Shown here: positions 26,006-34,940 of the stretch, in pieces | Layout: every line of letters starts with the position of its first letter | Numbering within the stretch: the first letter of the stretch is position 1 | Source of the DNA: an uncultured Lactococcus sp. | GTDB taxonomy: Bacteria; Bacillota; Bacilli; Lactobacillales; Streptococcaceae | Assembly: GCF_934191625.1 (NCBI RefSeq) | Contig: NZ_CAKPUG010000001.1 | Span: 372,001-436,000 of the forward strand | Reading direction: 5' to 3' | DNA length: 64,000 bases | Made by a program: the position numbers and the translations under genes | The notes under the pieces: model-generated | Database searches by the model: none | What the model saw: the letters and a program-made list of their open reading frames with translations, nothing else | What the model was told of the DNA's origin: nothing

Positions 26006-26950
26006 ATGTCAGATAAAATTTTTGTCTTTGGTCATCAAAAACCAGATACAGACGCAATCGCATCATCTTATGGTTTCTCATATTTGAGTAACCATCGTCC
26101 AGTTGGCGCTTTGAACACAGAATGTGTTGCATTAGGAACCCCTAATGAAGAAACACAGTTTGCCTTGGACTATTTTGGTGTGGAAGCACCACGTGTCGTA
26201 ACATCAGCAGCAGCTGAAGGCGTGGATACAGTTATCTTGACGGATCACAATGAATTCCAACAATCAATCGCTGATATTGCTTCATTAAATATCTTTGGCG
26301 TTGTGGATCACCACCGTGTTGCTAACTTCAATACTGCTTCTCCTTTATTTATGACAATTGAACCTGTTGGATCAGCTTCTTCAATTGTTTACCGCAAATT
26401 CCTTGAAGCTGGAGTTGAGATTCCACGTGAAGTGGCTGGTCTCTTGCTTTCAGGTTTGATTTCAGATACATTGCTTTTGAAGTCACCAACAACCCACGCA
26501 ACTGACCATAAAGTTGCAGAAGAATTGGCTAAAATTGCTGGTGTTGATCTCCAAGAATATGGTATGGCTATGCTCAAAGCTGGTACAAACTTGGACAACA
26601 AGTCAGCAGATGAACTCATTGATATTGATGCGAAAACATTTGAACTTAATGGCAGTCGTATCCGTATCGCTCAGGTAAATACAGTTGAAATTCAAGATGT
26701 ACTTTCTCGCTTACACGATGTCAAAGTTGCCATCAAGAAAGCAATGGAAGTTGAACATTATGATGATTTTGTCTTCATGATTACAGATATCGTAAATTCT
26801 AACTCAGAAATTGTCGAAATCGGTAGCCACAAAGATAAAGTTGAAGCAGCTTTCCACTTTACGTTGGAAGACGACCATGCTTTCTTAGCTGGTGCCGTTT
26901 CACGTAAAAAGCAAGTTGTACCACAACTTACTGAAGAGTTTAACAAATAA
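26006..26950 (+). CDS. ppaC: Manganese-dependent inorganic pyrophosphatase (family II)
   Basis: 314-residue DHH-family phosphatase hydrolysing pyrophosphate in the cytosol. Visible metal-site motifs: [13 protein letters not shown], the DHN variant LTDHNEF and the DHH triad [11 protein letters not shown]-terminal [10 protein letters not shown] substrate-binding residues. No CBS insert, so the constitutive type. Shine-Dalgarno GAGG. The stop shares a base with the next ATG (TAATG). Confidence 0.96.
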   Translation: MSDKIFVFGHQKPDTDAIASSYGFSYLSNHRPVGALNTECVALGTPNEETQFALDYFGVEAPRVVTSAAAEGVDTVILTDHNEFQQSIADIASLNIFGVVDHHRVANFNTASPLFMTIEPVGSASSIVYRKFLEAGVEIPREVAGLLLSGLISDTLLLKSPTTHATDHKVAEELAKIAGVDLQEYGMAMLKAGTNLDNKSADELIDIDAKTFELNGSRIRIAQVNTVEIQDVLSRLHDVKVAIKKAMEVEHYDDFVFMITDIVNSNSEIVEIGSHKDKVEAAFHFTLEDDHAFLAGAVSRKKQVVPQLTEEFNK

Positions 26951-27714
26951 TGCCTATTCGCGTTTTTAATGAAAATAGGCTGACTTGTCAGCCTTTTTTC
27001 TTAAAACTGATTAATTATCTGCACGTGCATGAAGATGTAACGTTACGCCAAATTCATAAAGTTTTTGAACAAGAGAAAAACTTAGATCGCCAGCTTGATA
27101 GCTTCATTGCTGCTGGTTTTATCTGGCGTAAGGATAAACGTTATGGTAATAATTTTAAAGTTTTTACGGATACCGATTTCGATCTCGTTTCAAAAATAAG
27201 TCCTGTAACTATTAATGTCTATGAGGACCCCTTTTTTGTGGCAACGGGAAGTCAAGTAGAGCAGAGACTTGCTCAGTCCATTGTCCAACAAAAGCTCCAA
27301 AATAAAACCAACGCCATCACGTTACATTTTTCAAGTCGATATGATTTGGCCACTGATAGTTTATTTAACTATTTTTATAAGGTGGCACATCATCTACCTC
27401 TCACGATACTTGAGCAAGAGGTATATCAAATTATAGGTGATGTTGATCCTGAGTATGCTCTGAAATACATGACGAGCTTTTTACTTAAATTTACACGTAA
27501 AGATGTCGTCAAAGCCCGACCAGATATTTTCATTAGAGCTTTAGAAAAATATGGCTACATCTCTGCAGTAGGTGAACGAGAGTATATGTCAAATCTTGAG
27601 TTTAATGACACACTTCAACTTGAAGAGATTTATTTTGATTCTCCTCAAGACTTCATCTCCGCTCAAATCCAACAAACAAAGGTATTAAATAACTTCATTT
27701 CCATAGGAGGATAA
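26950..27714 (+). CDS. DUF1803-like protein of unknown function
   Basis: 254-residue soluble protein, probably the DUF1803 family that follows ppaC in streptococci; this is a judgement from context and length, not a search. The first 75 residues look like a small winged-helix domain ([20 protein letters not shown] then [20 protein letters not shown]). The rest is mixed helix/strand with no catalytic motif I recognise. It shares one base with ppaC and lies 2 nt before pepT, so all three form an operon. Confidence 0.7.
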   Translation: MPIRVFNENRLTCQPFFLKLINYLHVHEDVTLRQIHKVFEQEKNLDRQLDSFIAAGFIWRKDKRYGNNFKVFTDTDFDLVSKISPVTINVYEDPFFVATGSQVEQRLAQSIVQQKLQNKTNAITLHFSSRYDLATDSLFNYFYKVAHHLPLTILEQEVYQIIGDVDPEYALKYMTSFLLKFTRKDVVKARPDIFIRALEKYGYISAVGEREYMSNLEFNDTLQLEEIYFDSPQDFISAQIQQTKVLNNFISIGG

Positions 27715-27716
27715 AA

Positions 27717-28958
27717 ATGAAATACGAAAAATTGTTACCCCGTTTCCTTGATTATGTTAAAGTGAACACACGTTCAGATGAAAATTCAACAACTGTTCCA
27801 TCTGTTCCGGCTCTTGTCGACTTTGCTCACAAAATGGCAGATGAGATGCGTGAAATTGGTATCCAAGATGTCCACTATCTTGAATCAAATGGTTATGTTG
27901 TAGGGACTATCCCAGCGACGACAGACAAAAATGTCCGTAAAATTGGTTTAATTTCTCACATGGATACAGCAGACTTTAATGCTGAAGGTATCAATCCACA
28001 AATCCTTGAAAACTATGATGGTGAGTCTGTTATTAAACTTGGTGATTCTGGTTTCAAGCTTGATCCAGCCGAGTTTCCAAATTTGAAAAACTACAAAGGT
28101 CAAACTTTAATCCATACGGATGGTACAACATTGCTGGGTGCGGATGACAAATCTGGTATTGCTGAAATCATGACTTTGGCTGATTATTTAATTAATATCA
28201 ATCCTGATTTTGAACATGGTGAAATCCGTATTGGTTTTGGTCCGGATGAAGAAATCGGTACAGGTGCTGATCGCTTTGATGTTGAGGATTTCAATGTTGA
28301 CTTTGCTTATACTGTGGATGGTGGACCCCTTGGCGAATTGGAATATGAAACATTCTCAGCTGCGGGAGCTGTTTTAGAGTTTCAAGGTAAAAATGTTCAC
28401 CCAGGTACAGCCAAAAATACAATGATTAACGCTTTGCAATTAGCAATGGATTATCATGCTCAATTGCCAGAATTTGATCGACCAGAAAAAACAGAAGGAC
28501 GTGAGGGTTTCTTCCACCTCTTGAAATTAGATGGTACTGTCGAAGAAGCACGCGCGCAATACATTATTCGCGACCATGCTGAAGATAAATTCAATGAACG
28601 CAAGGCGTTAATGCAAGAAATTGCTGATAAAATGAATGCTGAACTTGGTTCTGAACGTGTGAAAGCAACAATCAAAGATCAATATTACAATATGGCTCAA
28701 GTTATTGAGAAAGACATGTCAATCATTGATCTTGCTGAAGAAGCAATGAAAAACTTGAACATCGAACCAAAAATTGAACCTGTGCGTGGTGGTACAGATG
28801 GCTCTAAGATTTCATTTATGGGCTTACCAACACCAAATATCTTTGCTGGCGGGGAAAATATGCACGGTCGTTTTGAGTTTGTAAGCTTACAAACCATGGA
28901 AAAAGCAGTTGATGTGCTTCTCGAAATGCTCAAACTCAATACTAAAGTTGAAAAATAA
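27717..28958 (+). CDS. pepT: Peptidase T (tripeptidase)
   Basis: 413-residue M20B zinc aminopeptidase that removes the N-terminal residue of tripeptides, part of casein and peptide use. Zinc-site motifs: [53 protein letters not shown]. Full length. Shine-Dalgarno TAGGAGG overlaps the end of the upstream gene. Confidence 0.96.
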   Translation: MKYEKLLPRFLDYVKVNTRSDENSTTVPSVPALVDFAHKMADEMREIGIQDVHYLESNGYVVGTIPATTDKNVRKIGLISHMDTADFNAEGINPQILENYDGESVIKLGDSGFKLDPAEFPNLKNYKGQTLIHTDGTTLLGADDKSGIAEIMTLADYLININPDFEHGEIRIGFGPDEEIGTGADRFDVEDFNVDFAYTVDGGPLGELEYETFSAAGAVLEFQGKNVHPGTAKNTMINALQLAMDYHAQLPEFDRPEKTEGREGFFHLLKLDGTVEEARAQYIIRDHAEDKFNERKALMQEIADKMNAELGSERVKATIKDQYYNMAQVIEKDMSIIDLAEEAMKNLNIEPKIEPVRGGTDGSKISFMGLPTPNIFAGGENMHGRFEFVSLQTMEKAVDVLLEMLKLNTKVEK

Positions 28959-28972
28959 AGTATAATAAGCTA

Positions 28973-29086
28973 AAATAGTTCTTAAGGTTGGGAAGAATAT
29001 CTTTCCACTAGTGAATCTTTCGCGAGAACTTACTTTTCTCTTAAATAAACCAATAAACAAGTCGCCTTCTGGCGGCCTGTTTTAGG
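28973..29086 (+). ncRNA. Candidate structured RNA or leader between pepT and the YjeM-like gene
   Basis: TATAAT at 28961-28966 could start a transcript. Downstream AGTTCT (28977-28982) pairs with AGAACT (29025-29030), enclosing GGGAAG (28990-28995) pairing with CTTTCC (29001-29006), and the segment ends in the terminator hairpin at 29057-29082 with TTTT. No ORF with a ribosome site is present. It may be just the 3' UTR of pepT, a small RNA, or an attenuating leader. Confidence 0.35.
29057..29086 (+). terminator. Intrinsic terminator downstream of pepT
   Basis: AACAAGTCGCC pairs with GGCGGCCTGTT around TTCT (one mismatch, one wobble), then TTTT. The stretch 29087-29297 beyond it shows no gene; it holds only AT-rich promoter-like sequence (for example TATAAT near 29110). 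Confidence 0.75.
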
Positions 29087-29297
29087 TTTTACTTAAAATT
29101 GTCGCACAATTATAATGAATTCTAGTTATGATTGTTCTATTCTATCTTTTATAAAAGACAGTATACTTCAATGGTGAGCCTTTTGATTAATCTATCAGCT
29201 CGCCTTTACTTATGGTAATTATCCAAGTACTTTTAGTTGCTTGATTTACAAATATTTTCAATCAGTTAAACTGATTATAAAAAAAGGAGGACATTTG

Positions 29298-30899
29298 ATG
29301 TCTGATAAAGCAAAAGGGAAACTTTCTCTTGTCGGCTTGTGCCTGATGATTTTCACGTCAGTATATGGTTTTAACAATATCCCACGTGCATTCTACATGA
29401 TGGGTTATGCGGCAATTCCATGGTATATTGTTGGAGGATTATTCTTCTTCCTACCCTTTGCATTCATGGTAACTGAACTTGGTTCAGCTTTCAAAGAAGA
29501 AAAAGGTGGAATTTACTCTTGGATGGAGAAAGCAGTTGGACCAACATTCGCCTTCGTGGGAACATTTATGTGGTACGCTTCATATTTGGTATGGATGGTC
29601 AACGTTTCAAATGGGATCATGGTACCTATCACAAACATGATTTTTGGTAACTCGCTTCACGTACCAGATCCATGGATACTCTCAATCATTGCCATGATTT
29701 GGGTAGCTGCAATCACTTTCTTTGCACTTCGTGGTTTAGATGCAGTTAAAAAATTCGCTACACTTGGTGGTATTGCTGTTCTTTCATTGAATGCAATTCT
29801 TCTGATTTGTGCTCTTTTAGTTCTTATTCTTAATGGGCACCCAACAACACCGATTACTGCTGAAGCTTTTGTAACAAGTCTTAACCCTAACTTCAATAAC
29901 AGTTCTGCGATTGGATTTATTGCCTTCATGGTATTTGCTATCTTTGCATATGGAGGAGTTGAAGCTGTTGGTGGTTTGGTTGATGAAACAGACCAACCTG
30001 AGAAAAACTTCCCACGTGGTGTTGTAACATCAGCGCTCATCATTGCTATCGGTTATTCGGTAATGATTCTCTGTGTTGGTTTCTTCATGAACTACCAAAC
30101 AGGTGGCGCATTCTATGAAGGCGTAAAAGCGGGAACAATTAACCTTGGTAATGCAGGTTATGTAACAATGCAATATCTTGGTGAAGCCCTCGGTGCTGCC
30201 TTTGGTATGAGTCATTCAGGTGCGGTAGTTATCGGTTCAATTCTTGCCCGTTACATGGGTCTTGCAATGTTGCTTTCATTAATGGGTGCTTTCTTTACAT
30301 TGATCTACAGTCCAGTTAAACAAATTATTTCTGGTACACCAGATAAACTTTGGCCTGGTCGCTATGGACAACTTGATAAAGAATCAGGTATGCCAAAATT
30401 TGCCATGGTTATCCAATTCGTAATTGTCTTTGTTATCATCTTGCTGAACATGCTCATCAACCTTGGTGGTGGTGCAGAAGCAGCGGCGAAATTCTTTGCA
30501 ATCTTGACAAACATGGCCAACGTTGCGATGACATTGCCTTACCTCTTTATCGTTATTGCCTATGCAAAATTCAAGCTCAATGATAATATTGAAAAACCAT
30601 TTACGCTTTATAAATCTAAAGGTGTAGCGATGGCGGCTGTAACGGTAACATTTCTTGTTGTTGCTTTTGCAAATGCCTTCACAGTAATCCAACCTATCAC
30701 AGATTACTTTGCTTTGCCAGTTGCTGAACGCTCTGCAGTCCTTGGAGATACAATCCAAACAGTTGTATCAATGATTGCTGGTCCAGTTATCTTTGGTTTG
30801 GTAGCCTTCTTTATGATGAATCGCTACAAGAAACGTTACCCTGCAGAATATGCCTCATTAACAGACCTTTCTGAAGATGAACTACATAATGCTAAATAA
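29298..30899 (+). CDS. yjeM: APC-family amino acid permease, YjeM-like
   Basis: 533-residue transporter with about 12-14 helices. The N-terminus (LSLVGLCLMIFTSVYGFNN, then EKGGIYSWMEKAVGP) is the YjeM/glutamate:GABA antiporter-like branch of the APC superfamily. The substrate is unknown. The start at 29298 follows a strong AAAAAGGAGGAC; the longer ORF from 29241 begins within the AT-rich leader. Terminator follows. Codon use is strongly biased, suggesting good expression. Confidence 0.85.
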   Translation: MSDKAKGKLSLVGLCLMIFTSVYGFNNIPRAFYMMGYAAIPWYIVGGLFFFLPFAFMVTELGSAFKEEKGGIYSWMEKAVGPTFAFVGTFMWYASYLVWMVNVSNGIMVPITNMIFGNSLHVPDPWILSIIAMIWVAAITFFALRGLDAVKKFATLGGIAVLSLNAILLICALLVLILNGHPTTPITAEAFVTSLNPNFNNSSAIGFIAFMVFAIFAYGGVEAVGGLVDETDQPEKNFPRGVVTSALIIAIGYSVMILCVGFFMNYQTGGAFYEGVKAGTINLGNAGYVTMQYLGEALGAAFGMSHSGAVVIGSILARYMGLAMLLSLMGAFFTLIYSPVKQIISGTPDKLWPGRYGQLDKESGMPKFAMVIQFVIVFVIILLNMLINLGGGAEAAAKFFAILTNMANVAMTLPYLFIVIAYAKFKLNDNIEKPFTLYKSKGVAMAAVTVTFLVVAFANAFTVIQPITDYFALPVAERSAVLGDTIQTVVSMIAGPVIFGLVAFFMMNRYKKRYPAEYASLTDLSEDELHNAK

Positions 30900-30904
30900 A
30901 AAAG

Positions 30905-30927
30905 AGCAGCTTAGGCTGCTTTTTTTA
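30905..30927 (+). terminator. Intrinsic terminator after the YjeM-like gene
   Basis: AGCAGC pairs with GCTGCT around TTAG, then a run of seven or more T. A weaker minus-strand hairpin at 30940-30960 (TGCC/GGCA) lies at the end of murE. Confidence 0.9.
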
Positions 30928-30960
30928 TTCCAAAACATAAAAATGCCGATGAGGCAATTT

Positions 30961-32412
30961 TTAAATAAATTTTTCTGCTACGGCTCTATCACCAGGATAA
31001 GGTTCACGTTTATCATTGACTAACTGGAACTTGTCTGCACCCTTTCCAGCAATAATAACAGCATCATTTTGATCTGTCACACGTTGAATGGCTTGTTTTA
31101 TAGCCTCTGCTCGATCTGCTTCAAAATCACAGGAACGTGAAACATAACTTGCGATTTCATCAGCAATGGCTTTAGGGTCTTCGTGGTTAGAATCATCTTG
31201 AGTAAGGATGACTTCTAAGCGTTTGTGTGCTTCGATAACTTGGCCGAAATCCTTACGACGACTTTCACCTTTATTACCTGTAGCTCCTAAAACCAAGACG
31301 ATTTTACCGTTATGATGAGGTTCAACAACAGACACTAAGTTTTGCAAACTAATACCGTTATGGGCATAATCGACATAAATGCGTGCACCATTTTTTGTAG
31401 TCAACATCTCCATGCGTCCAGGTACTACGGCTTTTGCTAAGCCGTTTTTAATTTGTTCGATTGTGGCTCCTAGATGTTGGGTTGCTAAAGCTGTTGCTAA
31501 GGCGTTTTCTTGGTTAAATTTTCCGAGTAACCGAATGTCAAAGTGGTCAGCTATTTTACCGCTTGTTGTAAAATCGTGTGCATGCGATTCGATGATTTGA
31601 TTGTCAGATTTTTCACCATAAAAATCATGCGGAATTTTAAGATCTTCTAGCTCTTGTTTAATCACGTTGAAATGAGTCATTTCACTGTTGGCTACAAAAT
31701 AACCAGAGTGATGTAAAAGTTGACGCTTGCAGTAAAAATAATCTTCAAGTGTAGGGTGTTCCACGGGCCCAATGTGGTCGGGAGAGATATTAAGGAAGAC
31801 ACCAACATCGAAGTTAATAGCATAGACACGCTCAGTCTTATAAGCTTGTGAACTTACTTCCATTACAAGATGTGTCATCCCGTTATCCACAGCTTGGCGC
31901 ATCATTTTGAGTAAGTCAAGACTTTCAGGTGTAGTTAACTCAGATTTGAAGAAAGTCTTGCCATCAAGAGTTGTTTCTGCTGTAGAAAGTAAGGCAGTTT
32001 TTTGCCCATTCATTTCATCTAAGATTGATTTGGCAAAGTAAGCAGAAGTAGTCTTTCCTTTTGTGCCAGTCAAGGCTAATATTTTAAGCTCATTTTGTGG
32101 ATAATCATAAAAAGATTGAGCCAAGAGACTCATTGCGCGCTTAACATTCGAAACGATGATTGCAGGTATTTCCACTTCATAATCTATTTCAGAAATGTAG
32201 AAAGGTGCCGCTAAGTTTTCTAAATATTCTGCTTTAAAATTTAAACCTTTCGCAAAAAATAGAGTTGATTCAGAAGTGTTACGGCTATCATAGCTTAATT
32301 GTTCGAAGGTAAAATCTTCTTCCCAGTTATAGTAATATTCCTTTTTAAAGACAATCTCGTGGAAGTTTTCATCTTTTTTCAGAATTTCTAAAACATCTTG
32401 TATTTTGAGCAT
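30961..32412 (-). CDS. murE: UDP-MurNAc-L-Ala-D-Glu--L-lysine ligase
   Basis: 483-residue Mur ligase adding the third stem-peptide residue in cytosolic peptidoglycan synthesis. ATP site [14 protein letters not shown] (116-122), [21 protein letters not shown], and the substrate-recognition motif DDSNHEDP. The DDxN form, rather than the DNPR of diaminopimelate enzymes, indicates L-lysine, fitting lactococcal walls. Shine-Dalgarno AAGGAGG. Minus-strand TATAAT at 32464-32469. Alone on the minus strand. Confidence 0.95.
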   Translation of the reverse strand: MLKIQDVLEILKKDENFHEIVFKKEYYYNWEEDFTFEQLSYDSRNTSESTLFFAKGLNFKAEYLENLAAPFYISEIDYEVEIPAIIVSNVKRAMSLLAQSFYDYPQNELKILALTGTKGKTTSAYFAKSILDEMNGQKTALLSTAETTLDGKTFFKSELTTPESLDLLKMMRQAVDNGMTHLVMEVSSQAYKTERVYAINFDVGVFLNISPDHIGPVEHPTLEDYFYCKRQLLHHSGYFVANSEMTHFNVIKQELEDLKIPHDFYGEKSDNQIIESHAHDFTTSGKIADHFDIRLLGKFNQENALATALATQHLGATIEQIKNGLAKAVVPGRMEMLTTKNGARIYVDYAHNGISLQNLVSVVEPHHNGKIVLVLGATGNKGESRRKDFGQVIEAHKRLEVILTQDDSNHEDPKAIADEIASYVSRSCDFEADRAEAIKQAIQRVTDQNDAVIIAGKGADKFQLVNDKREPYPGDRAVAEKFI

Positions 32413-32610
32413 GGATTTTTCTGCCTCCTTTTTTTATACCATTTAACTCTGGAAGAGAGCTAAATTATAAGGCACTTCACTTAAATATGGTTTGGTGCTT
32501 TTCTTATATGTAGGCTTAATTATATCATTTTCACTCATGTTTTGGTAACTTGATAGCTGTTTCATATTTACGTTAATAAGGAGGAGATAGCTTTAGCAAA
32601 GACAATTATT

Positions 32611-33492
32611 TTAGTTTTTAGGTTTTAATATAGCCTCTAAGTTTTTAATTTCCTTTTCAAGCTTCTGAGCAATTTGATAGGACTCACATAGTTCATAAAT
32701 ATATTGACATCTTTTCATTGTTTCTATAGCACTTGCATCTCCAAAAGTCACTTCAAAATGTGCTTTTTGATATATGAAATTTACTCTTTCAAAAAGATTG
32801 ATTTCTGGAATATTTAAAGTACTCACAAAGTGAATTAGTTCCTCTGCTAAGTATTTCTGCTTATGTTTTATAAAAATCTCCAGGAGGTTTATTGCAGCCT
32901 TTATTTGTGCTTTTTGAGTGAGAGCGTGTATACTCCTAAATTGTGAAGTTTTGAAGATTTTATGACTAAACCTTGATAAGGTGCCTAAGTCTAGAAGTTC
33001 TGCTACGTCACTTAACACAGCGAACTCGTACTCGCCCCATATCTTAATGTTGCTTAAGTATTGTTTAATAGCATTAAGATTTTTAGAAGAGAAGTGGAAG
33101 TGTGTATCCATCTGGCTCATAGTTGACTCTAAGCGGAATTTATCCAAGCTTAATCTTTTAGGAAGAGACGAGTTTGTGGTAAGTAAATTTTCATATCTTT
33201 GAATAATTTTTTGAAGATGGAGTGAATTACTGTTTAAATGCGCTGTATCACGTTCTTCAAGCCAGTCTAAGTGGTTGAGCTTGGTGTTGAGATGATGGAA
33301 AAATTCGTGAGAAGAGACGTTTATGTTATTCAGAAGATAGAGCAATACAAGACAGGAAACATAGCTTCGACCGTTTTCAAAATTAGAGAGTTGGGAAGTA
33401 GAGATGCAGTCTTTAGCAGCTTCCTTAAGTGCGAAATTTTTCGATGTGCGGAAATAACGATATATTTCTCCAATGGGGAGTATTTTTTTCAT
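32611..33492 (-). CDS. Rgg/GadR/MutR-family transcriptional regulator
   Basis: 293 residues. N-terminal HTH_3-type domain (about 7-62: AAKDCISTSQLSNFENGRS) and a C-terminal all-helical TPR-like domain that in Rgg proteins binds a short peptide pheromone. The family commonly controls an adjacent, divergently transcribed gene, here the secreted protein at 33767. Shine-Dalgarno AGGAGAC precedes the ATG; a TTGACA at about 33598 (minus strand) could be its -35. The gene is AT-rich. Cognate peptide not identified with certainty (see 33693). Confidence 0.88.
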   Translation of the reverse strand: MKKILPIGEIYRYFRTSKNFALKEAAKDCISTSQLSNFENGRSYVSCLVLLYLLNNINVSSHEFFHHLNTKLNHLDWLEERDTAHLNSNSLHLQKIIQRYENLLTTNSSLPKRLSLDKFRLESTMSQMDTHFHFSSKNLNAIKQYLSNIKIWGEYEFAVLSDVAELLDLGTLSRFSHKIFKTSQFRSIHALTQKAQIKAAINLLEIFIKHKQKYLAEELIHFVSTLNIPEINLFERVNFIYQKAHFEVTFGDASAIETMKRCQYIYELCESYQIAQKLEKEIKNLEAILKPKN

Positions 33493-33692
33493 AAAAGTCT
33501 CCTATATTTTTAATATCTTTACGCTTTGAAACTGTGGTAAAAGAGTAACGAATAACTTAACCGTAGTAATTCATACCTTAACTAACTCAACAAAGACTTG
33601 TCAATATATAATAATTTGAGTGGGTGCTATAACTATCTTTGATAACAGCTCTGTAGTAGACTAACTATAAGCAATGAAAGGGAATAAGGCTC

Positions 33693-33731
33693 ATGGACTA
33701 TGTTAAGTATTATTCGTATTTTTGTTGGTAA
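33693..33731 (+). CDS. Possible 12-residue signal peptide ORF (speculative)
   Basis: Between rgg and the secreted protein, ATG at 33693 opens MDYVKYYSYFCW followed by TAA. A weak AAGG lies 6 nt upstream, and a promoter-like TTGATA-17-TAACTA precedes it. Rgg pheromone genes are tiny and lie here in other systems, and aromatic C-termini occur in ComS/XIP-type peptides, but it lacks the usual basic N-terminus and longer hydrophobic body. It may be chance. Confidence 0.2.
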   Translation: MDYVKYYSYFCW

Positions 33732-33766
33732 ACTCACATATAAAAAATTCTCAGAAAGGAAATTTA

Positions 33767-34267
33767 ATGAAAAAACAAGCCAAAAAAGTGATAGTGGCTA
33801 TGGGAGTAAGTATTCTCTTGTTTTCAACAGTTGTGCCATCTATGACAGAGATAGGAAAAGCTAATAATCTTCAAGTTAATCAACAGCAAGTAGAAATTTT
33901 GAATTCAATCCAACCTGGAGATTTTGATGATACTGATCTAACTTTTTTAAGACAAAAGGAAGTTGAAATTCTAGCGAGTCAAAGTTTACCGTTATTAGCT
34001 CCTCGGGCTTTCTCACTACGAATGGTGGGGCGAAATTTAGAAGGCTTATGGCATCGTTCAGCGGGGATGCGCAGAGCCTTAGCTGCAATAGGTTTTGGTT
34101 GGTCACAAATTAAGGCTATTACACGTGGAATTTATGTCTATAGCTATAGAGTTATTGCTGCGAAAATAGCCACAATTGCCGCTTGGAATTGGACAATTGG
34201 TGCTATAATCGGAGTTTCATCAGGTGCGGCCATCTATACAATGGGCAATTTCCGTCTTTTTTATTGA
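33767..34267 (+). CDS. Secreted cationic protein, candidate bacteriocin-like precursor
   Basis: 166 residues, not recognised. The start at 33767 follows a good AGAAAGGAAA; the in-frame TTG at 33722 is rejected. Residues 1-34 form a Sec signal peptide (basic MKKQAKKV, hydrophobic core to about 24, likely cleavage after GKA). Residues 35-75 are acidic (DFDDTD, EVEI). From about 76 on, the sequence is strongly cationic and aromatic with almost no acids (RMVGRNLEGLWHRSAGMRR) and ends with a glycine/alanine-rich hydrophobic helix (IGAIIGVSSGAAIYTMG). That acidic-pro plus basic-amphipathic layout resembles antimicrobial precursors. It shares one base with a membrane-protein gene and is divergent from an Rgg regulator. 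No cysteines, no GG leader. Function is inference. Confidence 0.6.
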   Translation: MKKQAKKVIVAMGVSILLFSTVVPSMTEIGKANNLQVNQQQVEILNSIQPGDFDDTDLTFLRQKEVEILASQSLPLLAPRAFSLRMVGRNLEGLWHRSAGMRRALAAIGFGWSQIKAITRGIYVYSYRVIAAKIATIAAWNWTIGAIIGVSSGAAIYTMGNFRLFY

Positions 34268-34827
34268 TGCTTATGAAAAAAAATAACCAAACATATCTTT
34301 ATAGCAGTATGATTTTTCTTGGGTCTAGCTTTCTCCTTCTTCTCTCAGAAGAAAGTGCATTCAGGGATTTTGATTCGCTTATAGGACTTCTGGTAGTAAT
34401 TCAGGGAAGTTTCATTCTGAGTTACATTGGTATCTTCATCTTCCAAAAAGTTGCACTCATGGAAATACCAGAGGAGCTAAGCTATTACAAAAAACAACTA
34501 CCAAAAATTCAGGCTCTTTCTTACCTAATGGCTCTTTCTTTTTTTACTGTAATTTCGTCCATGGATATAACTGTAGTCTTGGCAACGGTTTTCTTAATAG
34601 TAACGAATATCGTAATCCGGGCTTATTTTATCAGTATACGTATGTTAAAGTTAATGTATATCCAACGACAGATAAAGGAGCATTTTTTTGGAGGGCTTCT
34701 AGGCTTAGCTTTTATTCTGCTTATAACTTATTTTAATTTTTATACCGTGTCATTTTTTTCGTTGCTGCTTTTGTGTCGAACGTTCTCGAATTTCAAGCTA
34801 ATTGTATCTCATGGTTCTAGTAAATAA
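34267..34827 (+). CDS. Multi-spanning membrane protein, candidate partner or immunity protein
   Basis: 186 residues, not recognised. The ATG overlaps the upstream TGA (TGATG), with a second in-frame ATG at 34273, so translation is coupled to the secreted protein. Five or six hydrophobic helices are visible: about residues 10-25, 36-60, 86-105, 108-130 and a long hydrophobic stretch 143-175. Short charged loops, no transporter or protease motif. In two-gene peptide cassettes such a protein often confers self-protection; export or processing is also possible. Confidence 0.6.
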   Translation: MLMKKNNQTYLYSSMIFLGSSFLLLLSEESAFRDFDSLIGLLVVIQGSFILSYIGIFIFQKVALMEIPEELSYYKKQLPKIQALSYLMALSFFTVISSMDITVVLATVFLIVTNIVIRAYFISIRMLKLMYIQRQIKEHFFGGLLGLAFILLITYFNFYTVSFFSLLLLCRTFSNFKLIVSHGSSK

Positions 34828-34904
34828 AGGAACTAAACTCATTCTTCTGAAAATTGTAGTTCGAAATGAAGCTTATTTTATCTAATACGTGATATAAACT
34901 TTTA

Positions 34905-34934
34905 TTGTCAAAAAAGCCTACTTCATGGTAAAAT
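34905..34934 (+). promoter_or_regulatory. Promoter giving leaderless ytgP
   Basis: TTGTCA (34905-34910), 18-bp spacer, TAAAAT (34929-34934) with TG extension, ending 6 nt before the ATG at 34941. Confidence 0.7.
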
Positions 34935-34940
34935 AGAAAA

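Noticed and set aside
32570-32625. Strong AAGGAGGAG on the plus strand downstream of rgg
   Set aside because: No ATG, GTG or TTG follows at a usable distance and the frame after it stops within a dozen codons; perhaps a gene remnant, but nothing can be supported.
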